Part shown: in pieces, positions 1-7,845 of the stretch
Layout: every line of letters begins with the position of its first letter
Position numbering within the stretch: position 1 is the first letter of the stretch
DNA from: JBAROU01 sp049642385
Lineage (GTDB): Bacteria > Chloroflexota > Dehalococcoidia > DSTF01 > RBG-16-68-14
DNA length: 19,417 nt
Direction: 5' to 3'
NCBI GenBank assembly: GCA_049642385.1
Contig: JBAROU010000035.1
Coordinates: forward strand, 1 to 19,417
Notes under the pieces: model-generated
Seen by the model: the letters and a program-made list of their open reading frames with translations, nothing else
The model's database searches: none
What the model was told of the DNA's origin: nothing
Translations under genes and position numbers: made by a program

Positions 1-546
1 GGCGCGCGACGCGTCGTGGGCGTGGACGTTACGGACGAGCCACGCGGCAACCCCAACGTCGACGACGCCGCGAAGGGAGACTTGCGCGCCCTACCATTGC
101 GCGACGAGACGTTCGATCTGATCGTCATGAGCCACGTGGCGGAGCACCTGACGGAGCCCGAACCCGTGTTTAGCGAGTTGGCGCGCGTCCTGCGCCCGGG
201 GGGCAGGTTGCTCCTCCTCACACCGAACCGCTGGCACTACGTCGCGGTCGGCGCGCGCCTGCTCCCACATCGGCTACACCTTGCGTACAACCGCTGGCGC
301 GGCGTCGACACACGCGACATCTTCCCGACGGCCTACCGCGCGAACACGGCGGGCCGGCTGCGCGCGCTGGCGCAGGACGCCGGCCTCACCGTGGAACGCC
401 TCGACCGCTTCGAGACGGAGCCGGAGTACCTGGCGTTCCATCTGGCGCCGTACGCCCTCGGCGTCGCGTACGAGCGCGTCGTCAACCGCTTCGACGCGCT
501 TGCGCGCCTGCGCGTGAACCTGCTACTCGTGGGTAAGAAGCCCTGA
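1..546 (+). CDS. Class I SAM-dependent methyltransferase, 3' part (Methyltransf_11-like)
   Basis: The reading frame is open from the first base, so the gene is cut by the window edge; a GTG at 16 is probably internal. What remains is the second half of a Rossmann-fold methyltransferase. A beta-2 strand ends in an acidic position (VVGVDVTDEP, where the ribose of SAM is usually held), followed by GDLRALPLRDETFDLIV and the helix SHVAEHL, then LARVLRPGGRLLLLTPN. This is the usual post-I/motif II/motif III order of the Methyltransf_11 group. The glycine-rich motif I lies upstream of the window. The C-terminal half carries many Arg, His and Tyr residues and is not diagnostic of substrate. Such proteins methylate small molecules, lipids or sugars, and the target cannot be told. 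The gene ends with TGA at 544-546. Confidence 0.85.
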   Translation, partial: GARRVVGVDVTDEPRGNPNVDDAAKGDLRALPLRDETFDLIVMSHVAEHLTEPEPVFSELARVLRPGGRLLLLTPNRWHYVAVGARLLPHRLHLAYNRWRGVDTRDIFPTAYRANTAGRLRALAQDAGLTVERLDRFETEPEYLAFHLAPYALGVAYERVVNRFDALARLRVNLLLVGKKP

Positions 547-641
547 GGCGGGAGCAGGCAAGAATCACATTCGAGTCGAGCTTCCAGGCGCCCTTACAGA
601 TTCGGGGAGCGTAGGTCGAGTCTAATGATAGAGGCACACCG

Positions 642-1964
642 ATGCGACTCTGGATTTGTGCGCTGCTCATCACGCTCATAGGCTTGCTCGCCTTCGGGGC
701 CGTCACGCCTGCGAGCACGGCGCTCGCCGCGGCCTGCACCGCGAACGCGAGTCCCGGCAACGTCCAGCAGAAGATCAACAACGCATCATCCGGCGCAGTC
801 ATCTGCCTCGGGGCGGGCACTTACGACGTGCGTCTGTTCGTCAACGGCAAGTCGAACCTCACGCTCAGGGGCGCCGGCTGGAACAGCACCATCGTGCGCG
901 ACGGCCCAACGAACAACACCTGTCTCCTGGTGCGCGACAGCCACAACATTCGCTTCGAGCGCATGGAGGCGCGTGCCTGCCACGTCCAGGCCGCCTTCGT
1001 CGCTGACAGCACGAACGTCGTCTTTAGCGCCATCGAGGCGAACAATGGCCCGATCGGCTTCCAGTACCGCAACAGCACCGGCACGATCATCGGCTCGCAG
1101 GCGCACGGTCAGAACAAACCCAACGGCGCCGGCTTCGGCGCGATCATTCAGCAGAGCTCCAACGTGCAAATCCAGGACTCCACTTTCGAGGACATCCGCG
1201 GGTTTGGCATCCTCTCGCAGTTCAACAGCCGGCTCCACGTCGGCAACACGAACGTCTGGGACAATCGCGACGGCGGCGTCTTCACCATCCACAAGACGGG
1301 CAAGACCACCATCGGCGGCAGCAGGATCAGTCGCAACAAGCAGAACGTGTTCGCGGGCGAACCCGGCTGCGCGCCCCTACCCGCCGGCAACCCCAACCCG
1401 CCCCAGTGCTATCTGAACAACCCGGGCAAGTACTACAGCCAGATCGAAGTCTCGATCCAGAACTCCACGATCGGGGGAGCCAGGAGCGCCGGCGTCGTGA
1501 TCTTCCCCGGCGTCCACGCAACGCTACGCAACAACGCGATTCAGAACAGCCACCTGACGGGGCTCTTCGCCTGGGGCGCCGTCGTCGACGCGGCTGGGGA
1601 CGACTACGTCCACAACCGCGAGAACGCGGCCGAGTGTCGCGCCTACCCCGCGCCGGCGACCGGCTATCGCGGGATGTGCAAGCTTGTAGGCGAGCACATG
1701 CACCACTCGACGCCGCTGTCCGGCGGACAGTTGGGCGGCGGCTTCGTCTCCGAAGGCGCGAAGGTCAAGCTGCTCAACTCCAAGATCGAGAACAACTGGG
1801 GGATCGGCGTGGCCCTGCTTCACAACGCGACCGGCGAGGTGCGCAACAACGTGATCCGGTACAACGGCGGCTCCGGCCTCTGCATCAAGAACGCCGGCCC
1901 CATCAGCATCAGTGGCAACTCCATCTACGGCAACCGCCCGGGCTATTGCCTGGGACACCCGTAG
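642..1964 (+). CDS. Secreted right-handed parallel beta-helix repeat protein
   Basis: This 440-residue protein has an N-terminal signal peptide: a short basic start, a hydrophobic stretch at about residues 4-25, and a likely AxA cleavage near residue 30. The mature part is a chain of short, Asn/Gly/Ser-rich turns of the kind NLTLRGAGWNSTIVRDG, NIRFERMEARAC, VQIQDSTFEDIRGFGIL and KLLNSKIENNWGIGVALL. These are the rungs of a pectate-lyase-like parallel beta-helix (PbH1 repeats). No clear catalytic Asp/Arg/Lys set of a polysaccharide lyase could be assigned, so it may bind or degrade an extracellular polysaccharide or be structural. Cysteines are spaced through the chain and may form disulfides after export. 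A weak AGAGG lies 8 bases before the ATG. It is separated from the methyltransferase by 95 bases, in which I see no strong promoter or gene. Confidence 0.85.
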   Translation: MRLWICALLITLIGLLAFGAVTPASTALAAACTANASPGNVQQKINNASSGAVICLGAGTYDVRLFVNGKSNLTLRGAGWNSTIVRDGPTNNTCLLVRDSHNIRFERMEARACHVQAAFVADSTNVVFSAIEANNGPIGFQYRNSTGTIIGSQAHGQNKPNGAGFGAIIQQSSNVQIQDSTFEDIRGFGILSQFNSRLHVGNTNVWDNRDGGVFTIHKTGKTTIGGSRISRNKQNVFAGEPGCAPLPAGNPNPPQCYLNNPGKYYSQIEVSIQNSTIGGARSAGVVIFPGVHATLRNNAIQNSHLTGLFAWGAVVDAAGDDYVHNRENAAECRAYPAPATGYRGMCKLVGEHMHHSTPLSGGQLGGGFVSEGAKVKLLNSKIENNWGIGVALLHNATGEVRNNVIRYNGGSGLCIKNAGPISISGNSIYGNRPGYCLGHP

Positions 1965-1987
1965 GGGCTAGGGCGCGATTAGCACGT

Positions 1988-2401
1988 TTACGGCTCCTCA
2001 CGGATGATCTCAGGAACCTGATCGAAGTCACGATCGTAGCTCAGGATCGATGTAAGCCCCTGGCGCTCCATATGGGCAATGCTTAGCGCATCTTCGAAGT
2101 CGATCGCGTAATCGACGAACAAGTCGAGTGCACGGAGATACGTTCGCCGATTGTTGAGGCGCATCGTCCGGAGCGTCAGCATAGGCACAAGGAGCTGCCT
2201 AATCTGCTCGCGCGATACGTCGTAATGCTTTGGCGAAGAAAGCACGTACACGACCTCGGCGATGACCGATTCCGATGTCGTCGCATCTTCGCGTCCAGCT
2301 TTGACGCTCTGGAACAGCTCAAAGCAGCGTTGCGCCTTCAACGGATCGTCTCGCGTGAGGTACCGTAAGAAGATGTTAGTGTCGACGAACCTCGTGGCCA
2401 T
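1988..2401 (-). CDS. vapC: VapC-type PIN-domain toxin ribonuclease
   Basis: This 137-residue protein is a complete PIN domain. Acidic residues expected to bind Mg are present: D7 in RFVDTNIFLRY, E49 in SVIAEVVYVL, D104 in DFEDALSIAHM and D123 within SYDRDFD. In this family they form the active site of a ribonuclease that cleaves RNA (often tRNA or rRNA) when freed from its antitoxin. It lies immediately after an AbrB-type antitoxin on the same strand, the standard antitoxin-first order. Two starts are possible: the ATG at 2401 (chosen, giving MATRFVDTN, 5 bases after the antitoxin stop) or a TTG at 2410 that would overlap the antitoxin stop as TTGA. No Shine-Dalgarno is seen, which suggests translational coupling to the antitoxin. 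The RNA target is unknown. Confidence 0.9.
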   Translation of the reverse strand: MATRFVDTNIFLRYLTRDDPLKAQRCFELFQSVKAGREDATTSESVIAEVVYVLSSPKHYDVSREQIRQLLVPMLTLRTMRLNNRRTYLRALDLFVDYAIDFEDALSIAHMERQGLTSILSYDRDFDQVPEIIREEP

Positions 2402-2406
2402 CGGCG

Positions 2407-2682
2407 TCAATCAGCGCGTGACAGTTTTCTCGCCGCCTTCTCCGCACGCTCTTCCTTCGCTTCTCGAATCTGCTTCCTAAAGTCTGCTGACTTCCCAAGC
2501 GGCCGCACCGCGCCAAACGCGGACTCCAGTGTCCCTTCAAGTCGCTCGATCTTCACCTCTCCGCGATCGATGCGGAAGGTCACTTTGTCTCTTGGTCCCA
2601 CACCTAGGTACTCTCGCACTTCGCGAGGAATAGTCACCTGGCCCTTTTGAGTGACCGTGGTAATGCGTTTTTCATTAGTCAT
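2407..2682 (-). CDS. vapB: AbrB/SpoVT-type antitoxin (VapB)
   Basis: This 91-residue protein has an N-terminal SpoVT-AbrB swapped-hairpin DNA-binding domain (about residues 6-48: ITTVTQKGQVTIPREVREYL, then KVTFRIDRGEVKIERL). A charged, helical C-terminal tail (about 65-90) of the sort that wraps and blocks the PIN active site follows. The pair with the downstream vapC is expected to form a toxin-antitoxin complex that represses its own promoter. There is no Shine-Dalgarno before the ATG, and the predicted transcription start falls on or next to this codon, so the mRNA is probably leaderless. No later in-frame ATG exists that would keep the DNA-binding domain. The module lies directly behind proS but has its own promoter. 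Confidence 0.92.
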   Translation of the reverse strand: MTNEKRITTVTQKGQVTIPREVREYLGVGPRDKVTFRIDRGEVKIERLEGTLESAFGAVRPLGKSADFRKQIREAKEERAEKAARKLSRAD

Positions 2683-2710
2683 ACTTCATTATACAGTAAT
2701 ACTTCTGTAT
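2681..2710. promoter_or_regulatory. Inverted- and direct-repeat operator in the vapBC promoter
   Basis: ATACAG (2691-2696) and CTGTAT (2705-2710) form a perfect 6-base inverted repeat with an 8-base gap, lying within the -35/-10 spacer and overlapping the -10. A second overlapping palindrome, AGTA-A-TACT, covers 2695-2703. ATACTTC also occurs as a direct repeat at 2681-2687 and 2699-2705, 18 bases apart. Binding of the VapB/VapC complex here would block polymerase; autoregulation is inferred from the family. Confidence 0.65.
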
Positions 2711-2717
2711 CTGTCAA
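2688..2717 (-). promoter_or_regulatory. Near-consensus sigma-70 promoter of vapBC
   Basis: Read on the minus strand, TTGACA (2717-2712) and TATAAT (2693-2688) are separated by 18 bases; both hexamers are perfect consensus. The -35 box overlaps the TGA stop of proS (2716-2714). The -10 ends six bases before the vapB ATG, so initiation would fall about at the A of the start codon and leave no 5' leader. Confidence 0.85.
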
Positions 2718-4456
2718 TACCGTTCCCTCACCAGCTCCCCCACGCGCTCCACTGCCTCCGACAGACCCACCAGCGTGGTCTCTGACTCCGAGCGGCGCTT
2801 CAGCTCCACGGAGTCCTTCTCCAGCGTGCGCGGGCTCACCGTGACGCGCAGCGGCATGCCCAGGAGGTCCGCATCCGCGAACTTCACGCCAGGCGATTCG
2901 TCCCGGTCGTCAAACAACACTTCGATGCGGCGCGCGCGCAGCTCGGCGTAGAGGCGCTCGGCCTGCTCACGCACCTCGCTGCGGTCGGGATTGAGCGCGA
3001 CGAGGTGCACGTCGTACGGCGCCACGCTCGCCGGCCACATGATGCCGCGCTCGTCGTGGTTCGCCTCGATTACCGAAGCGAGCAGCCGGTCCAGCCCAAT
3101 GCCGTAGCAGCCCATCACCGGCGTCCGCTGCTGACCGTCCTGGTCCAGGAACGTGGCGCCCATCTTGTCGGTGTAGACGGTGCCCAGCTTGAAGATGTGC
3201 CCCACCTCGATGCCGCGGCGCACCGTCAGCGTACCTTTCTCGCACTGCGGACAGCCGTCGCCAGCGCGCGCTAGCGCGATGTCCGCGACGACGTCCGCCT
3301 CCCAGTCGCGAGCGTAGTTCACGTTGCGCAGGTGCACGTCCGGCTTGTTCGCACCCGCAACGAGGTTCGGCGACGACGGTACGAGGTCGTCCGCAACGAC
3401 GCGCACGTCGATCTTCGCCTGCTCCTTCATCCCCACAGGTGACGCGGAGCCCGCGACAAGCCCAACGGCCTCCACCTCCGCGTCCGACATGAGGCGCAGG
3501 TCGGCGCCGTCGAGCGCGTTGCGCAGCTTGATCTCGTTCACCTCCATGTCGCCGCGGATCGCGACGAATACGGGCGTGGGCCCGTCGTCCGTGCCGGGCT
3601 TGGTCGCCATGTAAAAGACCGCCTTGAGCGTCTTGTCGTGCTCGATCCTCAGGAACGACGCCACGTCCGCGATCGTCTTCGCGCCCGGCGTGTCTACCTC
3701 CTCGATCGGCTGTGTGTCTTCCGGCGGCAGCGTCTTCTCTCGGTGGTCCGCCTTCTCCTCGTTCGCGGCGTAACCGCATGCATCGCAGATCAGCACGTGG
3801 TTCTCGCCCACGTCTGTCAGGTGCATGAACTCTTGGCTGTCCTTGCCGCCTATCGGCCCGGAGTCGGCGTCCACCGCGAGAACCGGCAAGCCGCAGCGCT
3901 CAAAAAGGTTCGTGTACGCTTCGAACATCGCCTTGTAGGTGCGATCGAGCCCCTCCCAGTCCGCATCGAACGAGTACATGTCCACCATGGAGAACTCGCG
4001 CAGGCGGATGAGGCCGCCGCGCGCGCGCGGTTCGTCGCGGAACTTGGTCTGCATCTGATAGGGCAGCACCGGCAGGTCGCGATAGCTCTGCACCTCGCGC
4101 TTGAACAGGTCAACCACGACCTCCTCGTGCGTCGGCGCGAGCACGAACTCGCGCTCGTGCCGGTCCTTCACGATCGTGAGCGGCGGGACGTACGTCGCCA
4201 GCCGGCCACTCGACGCCCACAGCTCCGAGGGGTGCAGCACAGGCATGTGGATCTCCTGGCCGCCTGCCGCGTCCATCTCCTCCCGGATGACCTGCTGAAT
4301 CTTGCGCACCGCCCGCCAGCCCAGCGGCAGGAACGAATAGCTCCCCGCCGCGAGCTGCTGCACCAGTCCGGCGCGCAGCAGGAGCTGGTGGCTGGGCGTT
4401 TCCGCCTCGGCGGGAGCCTGCCGCAACGTGCGCGAGAACAGCTGAGAAAGACGCAT
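2714..4456 (-). CDS. proS: Prolyl-tRNA synthetase, bacterial type with insertion domain
   Basis: This 580-residue class II aminoacyl-tRNA synthetase charges tRNA-Pro with proline in the cytoplasm. Visible parts are: the N-terminal catalytic core with APTHEE (107-112); motif 2 around residues 139-163 (FRDEPRARGG then REFSMVDMYSF); and an insertion of about residues 230-400 (YbaK-like, which in this family edits Ala-tRNA-Pro) containing HDKTLKAVFY with its lysines. Motif 3 is at 449-460 (GCYGIGLDRLLA), and the anticodon-binding domain is at about 475-580. Two CxxC pairs (C225/C228 and C402/C405) flank the insertion and could hold a metal. Length is normal for the bacterial-type enzyme (about 570-580). 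The start is set by AAGGAGG (complement of 4467-4473) 10 bases before the ATG. It diverges from dnaN. Confidence 0.97.
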   Translation of the reverse strand: MRLSQLFSRTLRQAPAEAETPSHQLLLRAGLVQQLAAGSYSFLPLGWRAVRKIQQVIREEMDAAGGQEIHMPVLHPSELWASSGRLATYVPPLTIVKDRHEREFVLAPTHEEVVVDLFKREVQSYRDLPVLPYQMQTKFRDEPRARGGLIRLREFSMVDMYSFDADWEGLDRTYKAMFEAYTNLFERCGLPVLAVDADSGPIGGKDSQEFMHLTDVGENHVLICDACGYAANEEKADHREKTLPPEDTQPIEEVDTPGAKTIADVASFLRIEHDKTLKAVFYMATKPGTDDGPTPVFVAIRGDMEVNEIKLRNALDGADLRLMSDAEVEAVGLVAGSASPVGMKEQAKIDVRVVADDLVPSSPNLVAGANKPDVHLRNVNYARDWEADVVADIALARAGDGCPQCEKGTLTVRRGIEVGHIFKLGTVYTDKMGATFLDQDGQQRTPVMGCYGIGLDRLLASVIEANHDERGIMWPASVAPYDVHLVALNPDRSEVREQAERLYAELRARRIEVLFDDRDESPGVKFADADLLGMPLRVTVSPRTLEKDSVELKRRSESETTLVGLSEAVERVGELVRERY

Positions 4457-4484
4457 GAGCGAAGAGCCTCCTTAGGTTGATTCG

Positions 4485-4514
4485 AGCATACGGGCGGCTC
4501 TTAGCGCCGGTCAA
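4485..4514 (-). promoter_or_regulatory. Probable proS promoter
   Basis: On the minus strand, TTGACC (4514-4509) and TATGCT (4490-4485) are 18 bases apart, placing a start about 20-25 bases before the proS ATG, with AAGGAGG between. Both boxes match the sigma-70 consensus well. It points away from the dnaN promoter and does not overlap it. Confidence 0.55.
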
Positions 4515-4535
4515 GGCAACTGCGCCTACGCGCCG

Positions 4536-4564
4536 TTGCTCCCGACCGAGGCCTGCTGTATACT
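4536..4564 (+). promoter_or_regulatory. Probable dnaN promoter
   Basis: TTGCTC (4536-4541) and TATACT (4559-4564) are separated by 17 bases. This predicts a transcript start near 4571 and a leader of about 37 bases before the dnaN ATG. The -10 differs from consensus at one base. Confidence 0.6.
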
Positions 4565-4607
4565 CCGTCTAACCTGATCCATCTAAATACATATGTAGGT
4601 GAGCAAT

Positions 4608-5741
4608 ATGAAGATTTCGTGCCTTCAAGAGCACTTCGCCAAGGGCCTGGGTATCGTCGGCAGGGCCGTCGCAACCCGGAGCACACTGCCCATCACCGCC
4701 AACGTCCTGCTCGCGACCGAGGAGGGGCGGCTTAAGCTAGCCGCAACGAACCTCGAGATCGCGCTCAGCTGCTGGATCGGCGCGGAGGTCCAGGAAGAAG
4801 GCTCGATCACCGTGCCGGCGCGGCTGCTCACGGACTTCGTCAACTCGCTGCCCAGCGAGAAGATCGAAGCGACGCTCGCGCCGCGTTCGCGCCAGCTCAA
4901 GCTCAACTGCGCGCGCAACCAGGCGACGATCGGCGGCATGGACGCGGACGACTTCCCACCCATCCCGGCAGTCGAAGACGGTGGCTCGATCGAGCTCGAC
5001 CCGCAGGCGCTCCACACCGCGATCTCGCAGGTGGTCTTCGCCGCGGCGACGGACGACTCGCGCCCGGTGCTGACCGGCATCGACGCGGTAATGGAGGGCG
5101 ACCAGCTCACCTTCGCGTCGGCCGATGGCTTCCGGCTCTCGGTGCGACACCTCCAGCTCTCGAAGCCGGTCAAGGAGCGCGTAGAGGTGATCATCCCATC
5201 GCGCGCGCTTGGCGAGCTAAACCGTCTGCTGCCGGAAGAGACCGAGCCCGTGCTCATGACCCTCAACGCCACGCGCACCCAGGCCCTCTTCCGGCTCAAG
5301 AACATCGAGATGGTCGCGCAGCTGATCCAGGGCACGTTTCCCAATTACAGCCAACTCCTGCCCGACTCCCACCTCACACGCGCCGTGATCGATGTGAACG
5401 AGTTCCTGCGCGAGACGCGCATCGCCTCGATCTTCGCCCGCGATGGCAGCGGCATCGTGCGCCTGCAGTTCACTCCAGGCGAAGACGTGGCGCCCGGCAA
5501 GATGGTGATCTCCGCTCGCGCCGAGGAAATCGGCGACAACATGGGCGAAGTCGACGTTCAGCTTGAGGGCGAGGGCACGAAGATCGCGTTCAACGGCAAG
5601 TACCTGCAGGACTACCTCCAGGTGCTAGAGGGCGGCCGCGTCGCGCTCGAGATGCAGAACGAGACGCAGCAGGGCGTCTTCCGCCCCGTCGGCGACGACA
5701 ACTACGTCCACGTCGTCATGCCGATGTTCGTCCAGTGGTAG
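4608..5741 (+). CDS. dnaN: DNA polymerase III sliding clamp, beta subunit
   Basis: This 377-residue protein has the three successive clamp domains of bacterial beta. Domain 1 opens with MKISCLQEHFAKGLGIVGRAVATRSTLPITANVLL, domain 2 begins near residue 125 with SIELDPQALHTAISQVVFAAATDDSRPVLTG, and domain 3 near 250 with AVIDVNEFLRETRIASIF. The end, VHVVMPMFVQW, matches the usual V-x-MPMR-like C-terminus, with F in place of R. The dimer encircles DNA and tethers polymerase and repair enzymes. A GTG at 4599 is in frame, but it lies inside the AGGTGAG Shine-Dalgarno (4597-4603). The ATG at 4608, five bases after AGGTGA, is therefore preferred. dnaA and recF are not next to it; the neighbours are proS and a lipoprotein gene. 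Confidence 0.97.
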   Translation: MKISCLQEHFAKGLGIVGRAVATRSTLPITANVLLATEEGRLKLAATNLEIALSCWIGAEVQEEGSITVPARLLTDFVNSLPSEKIEATLAPRSRQLKLNCARNQATIGGMDADDFPPIPAVEDGGSIELDPQALHTAISQVVFAAATDDSRPVLTGIDAVMEGDQLTFASADGFRLSVRHLQLSKPVKERVEVIIPSRALGELNRLLPEETEPVLMTLNATRTQALFRLKNIEMVAQLIQGTFPNYSQLLPDSHLTRAVIDVNEFLRETRIASIFARDGSGIVRLQFTPGEDVAPGKMVISARAEEIGDNMGEVDVQLEGEGTKIAFNGKYLQDYLQVLEGGRVALEMQNETQQGVFRPVGDDNYVHVVMPMFVQW

Positions 5742-5813
5742 CTCCCAGCGCCTAGCCCCCAGCCACTCGATTACAGCTTCGCCGTTCTCACGCCGATACT
5801 CCAGTGAACGGCG

Positions 5814-7730
5814 ATGCGACGTTACTTCGCCCTGCTGCTGCTTGCGTCCTTCTGCGTCTCAGCGTCTGCCTGCCTCGGCGGCGGGGAGGCCAAAGAGACT
5901 ACTGTACCGCTCCCCAAACTCACCCCGTTCGATGCAGCGCTCGAGCTACAGCTTGCCGGCATCGCCACCAAAGCCGCAGAGGTGCGCGGGTTGGAGCTGA
6001 ACGAAGACATTCACCAGGGAACCCTCACCAAACAACAAATCGGCAAGTACTACCAGGACCTGGCCACCGACGCCCGGCTCCAGAAGGACACGAACTACGA
6101 CGCGCTCGACACCACGTTCCGACTCCTCCACATGATCGAGCCGGACGATAGCATCTTGGACGTCGACACAGAAGACGTGGGCAACTCGATCCTGGGCTTC
6201 TACGCGCACGAAGGCGGAGACCTTGTGCTCGTCTCCGACCAGCCGGAGGCGCTCTCACTCAGCAACGAGGCAACGCTCGCCCACGAATACGTGCACAGCT
6301 TTCAGGACAAGGCCTACGACCTTTCCAAGCTGTTCGACCGGGCGCTGGAGGACGAGCGCGACAAAGCCAATACAGAGTACGGCGACACCCTTGGCGCGCT
6401 CGTCGAAGGCGATGCCACCGTAACCGAGCTGGAGTACGTGAAGCAGAAGGTCGGTGAAGCCGGCCTGCGCAAGTGGCTCGCCTCCAACCAAAAGGAAGCT
6501 CAACAGGTCTCAAAGGCGACCGAAGGTCCAGCCGCGCTCGGGCGCTACACCGCGTTTCCCTACGTCGAAGGCGCCGCGTTCGTTCGCTACCTCTACGACG
6601 ATGGCGGTTGGGACAAGGTCAACGAAGCGTATGAGAACCCGCCCACCACGGAGGAGCAGATCCTCCATCCCGAGAAGTACGTTCGCACCGAGCGCGCGCA
6701 GGACATCTCGCTTCGCGACGTCTCGCATGACCTCGGCGAGGGCTGGCGCCAGGACATGGACAGCGTCTTCGGCGAGTTCGATGTCTACAACTGGCTACGA
6801 TCAACCCTCGATAATGACTTCCAGGCGACCTCCGCCGCCGCCGGTTGGGGCGGCGGACGCCTCGCGGTCTACACAAACGAGCTGGAGCCGGACAGCGCCT
6901 TGCTCCATGTCGCCATCCTTTGGGACACTCGCCAGGAAGCGCGCGAGTTCTACATCACCTTTGGCGACGTGCTCAAGCTCATCGATCCAAAGCCCACGGC
7001 GCTCGACTATTCGTACCAGCTCGTCGGCTGGGACGCAGAGCACGAAGCCGGCGAGGCGTGGATCGACGGAACGACGTTCCAGATGGTCGTCGCGGTCAAT
7101 AAGCAAGACCTTGGCATCGCCCTCGACGCGATCAACGCTCCAGCGGCAATTCCGCAGTCCGGCTACATCCTTGCGGAGAACACCGCCGGAAACCAAACCG
7201 CTGCGCCGCCGATCAGCCGCCTCGAGGACGTCTTGCTCCATTCGGGCGACCTACCACCCGGGTACGTCACGACCCAGTCCGGTGACTACAACACCACAAG
7301 CCCCTTCGGCGCACAGAACCTGCAGCAGCGCTCGGTGTTCTATAGCGACGTGCGCTCGCCTGGCCAGGGCGTGATCGCGAGCGCGACGCTCAGCCGCGCG
7401 GCCGTTGGCGGCGGCATCCTCTGGTCGGATCTCGCCCGCGTGCCACCGCGCCAGCTCTTCGACGGCCTGATTCGATCGATCGTCCTGGACGGAAAAGTCA
7501 CATCGTTCTCGCGCATCAACGCCGGTAACGTCGGCGCCGGCGCGCTGGCCGCCCGCGCCGACTTCCAGCCCAAGCAGGGCGGCCCTCGCCAGCGGATCAA
7601 GATGATCGCCTTCGGTCGGGGCGCCACGCTCATCGTCGTGGCGACGATCGACGACGTCGGCTCGAACGAGCTCGACGTCCACCAGTACGCGCGCCTCATG
7701 GACGAACGCCTCAAGCGCTACGCGCCGTAG
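5814..7730 (+). CDS. Lipoprotein with HExxH zinc-metallopeptidase-like domain
   Basis: This 638-residue protein has a short signal peptide ending in SASAC, a lipobox with C20 as the lipid-modified residue, so it should be anchored on the outer face of the membrane. At 157-161 it has HEYVH, and at 198-201 EGDA within LGALVEGDATVTELEY. Together these give the two His, a Glu base and a possible third ligand (E199) of a gluzincin-type metalloprotease fold. The first half after the lipobox is mostly helical and acidic. The second half (about 330-638) has no motif I recognise and contains a segment of mixed beta character (LLHVAILWDTRQEAREFYITFGDVL). Substrate is unknown, and the protein could be a catalytically inactive relative. 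It follows dnaN by 72 bases in the same direction, in which I see nothing clear. Confidence 0.75.
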   Translation: MRRYFALLLLASFCVSASACLGGGEAKETTVPLPKLTPFDAALELQLAGIATKAAEVRGLELNEDIHQGTLTKQQIGKYYQDLATDARLQKDTNYDALDTTFRLLHMIEPDDSILDVDTEDVGNSILGFYAHEGGDLVLVSDQPEALSLSNEATLAHEYVHSFQDKAYDLSKLFDRALEDERDKANTEYGDTLGALVEGDATVTELEYVKQKVGEAGLRKWLASNQKEAQQVSKATEGPAALGRYTAFPYVEGAAFVRYLYDDGGWDKVNEAYENPPTTEEQILHPEKYVRTERAQDISLRDVSHDLGEGWRQDMDSVFGEFDVYNWLRSTLDNDFQATSAAAGWGGGRLAVYTNELEPDSALLHVAILWDTRQEAREFYITFGDVLKLIDPKPTALDYSYQLVGWDAEHEAGEAWIDGTTFQMVVAVNKQDLGIALDAINAPAAIPQSGYILAENTAGNQTAAPPISRLEDVLLHSGDLPPGYVTTQSGDYNTTSPFGAQNLQQRSVFYSDVRSPGQGVIASATLSRAAVGGGILWSDLARVPPRQLFDGLIRSIVLDGKVTSFSRINAGNVGAGALAARADFQPKQGGPRQRIKMIAFGRGATLIVVATIDDVGSNELDVHQYARLMDERLKRYAP

Positions 7731-7757
7731 CGTTCTCGTTCCGCTCAACGTTCGAAG

Positions 7758-7775
7758 GCCAGGCTCCAGCCTGGC
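7758..7775. repeat. Short perfect palindrome, possible terminator stem or REP-like element
   Basis: GCCAGGCT (7758-7765) and AGCCTGGC (7768-7775) are perfect inverted copies separated by two bases. It sits 27 bases after the lipoprotein stop codon. There is no T-run, so intrinsic termination is uncertain. Intergenic palindromes of this look are often dispersed repeats in GC-rich genomes. Confidence 0.5.
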
Positions 7776-7803
7776 TTCGTCGTCTCAACCGAGCAAGCTT
7801 GCG

Positions 7804-7837
7804 GGCCTCACTATCCGTTCGGCATAGTGGTGGGGCC
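7804..7837 (+). promoter_or_regulatory. Hairpin just upstream of the thiolase-operon start
   Basis: GGCC (7804-7807)/GGCC (7834-7837), CACTAT (7809-7814)/ATAGTG (7824-7829) and CCG/CGG (7815-7817/7820-7822) stack into one long stem with small bulges. It ends 8 bases before the ATG at 7846 and would enclose the only purine-rich, Shine-Dalgarno-like stretch (GGTGGGG). It could lower or control translation of the first operon gene, or end the upstream transcript. Confidence 0.4.
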
Positions 7838-7845
7838 GATTCGCC

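Noticed and set aside
642..1964. Pectate lyase assignment for the beta-helix protein
   Set aside because: The fold is supported, but no catalytic or Ca-binding residue set could be identified, so only the fold is called.
3638..4480. Long plus-strand open frame opposite proS
   Set aside because: It is a composition shadow of the clear prolyl-tRNA synthetase gene; it is Arg/Leu/His-rich with no domain pattern.
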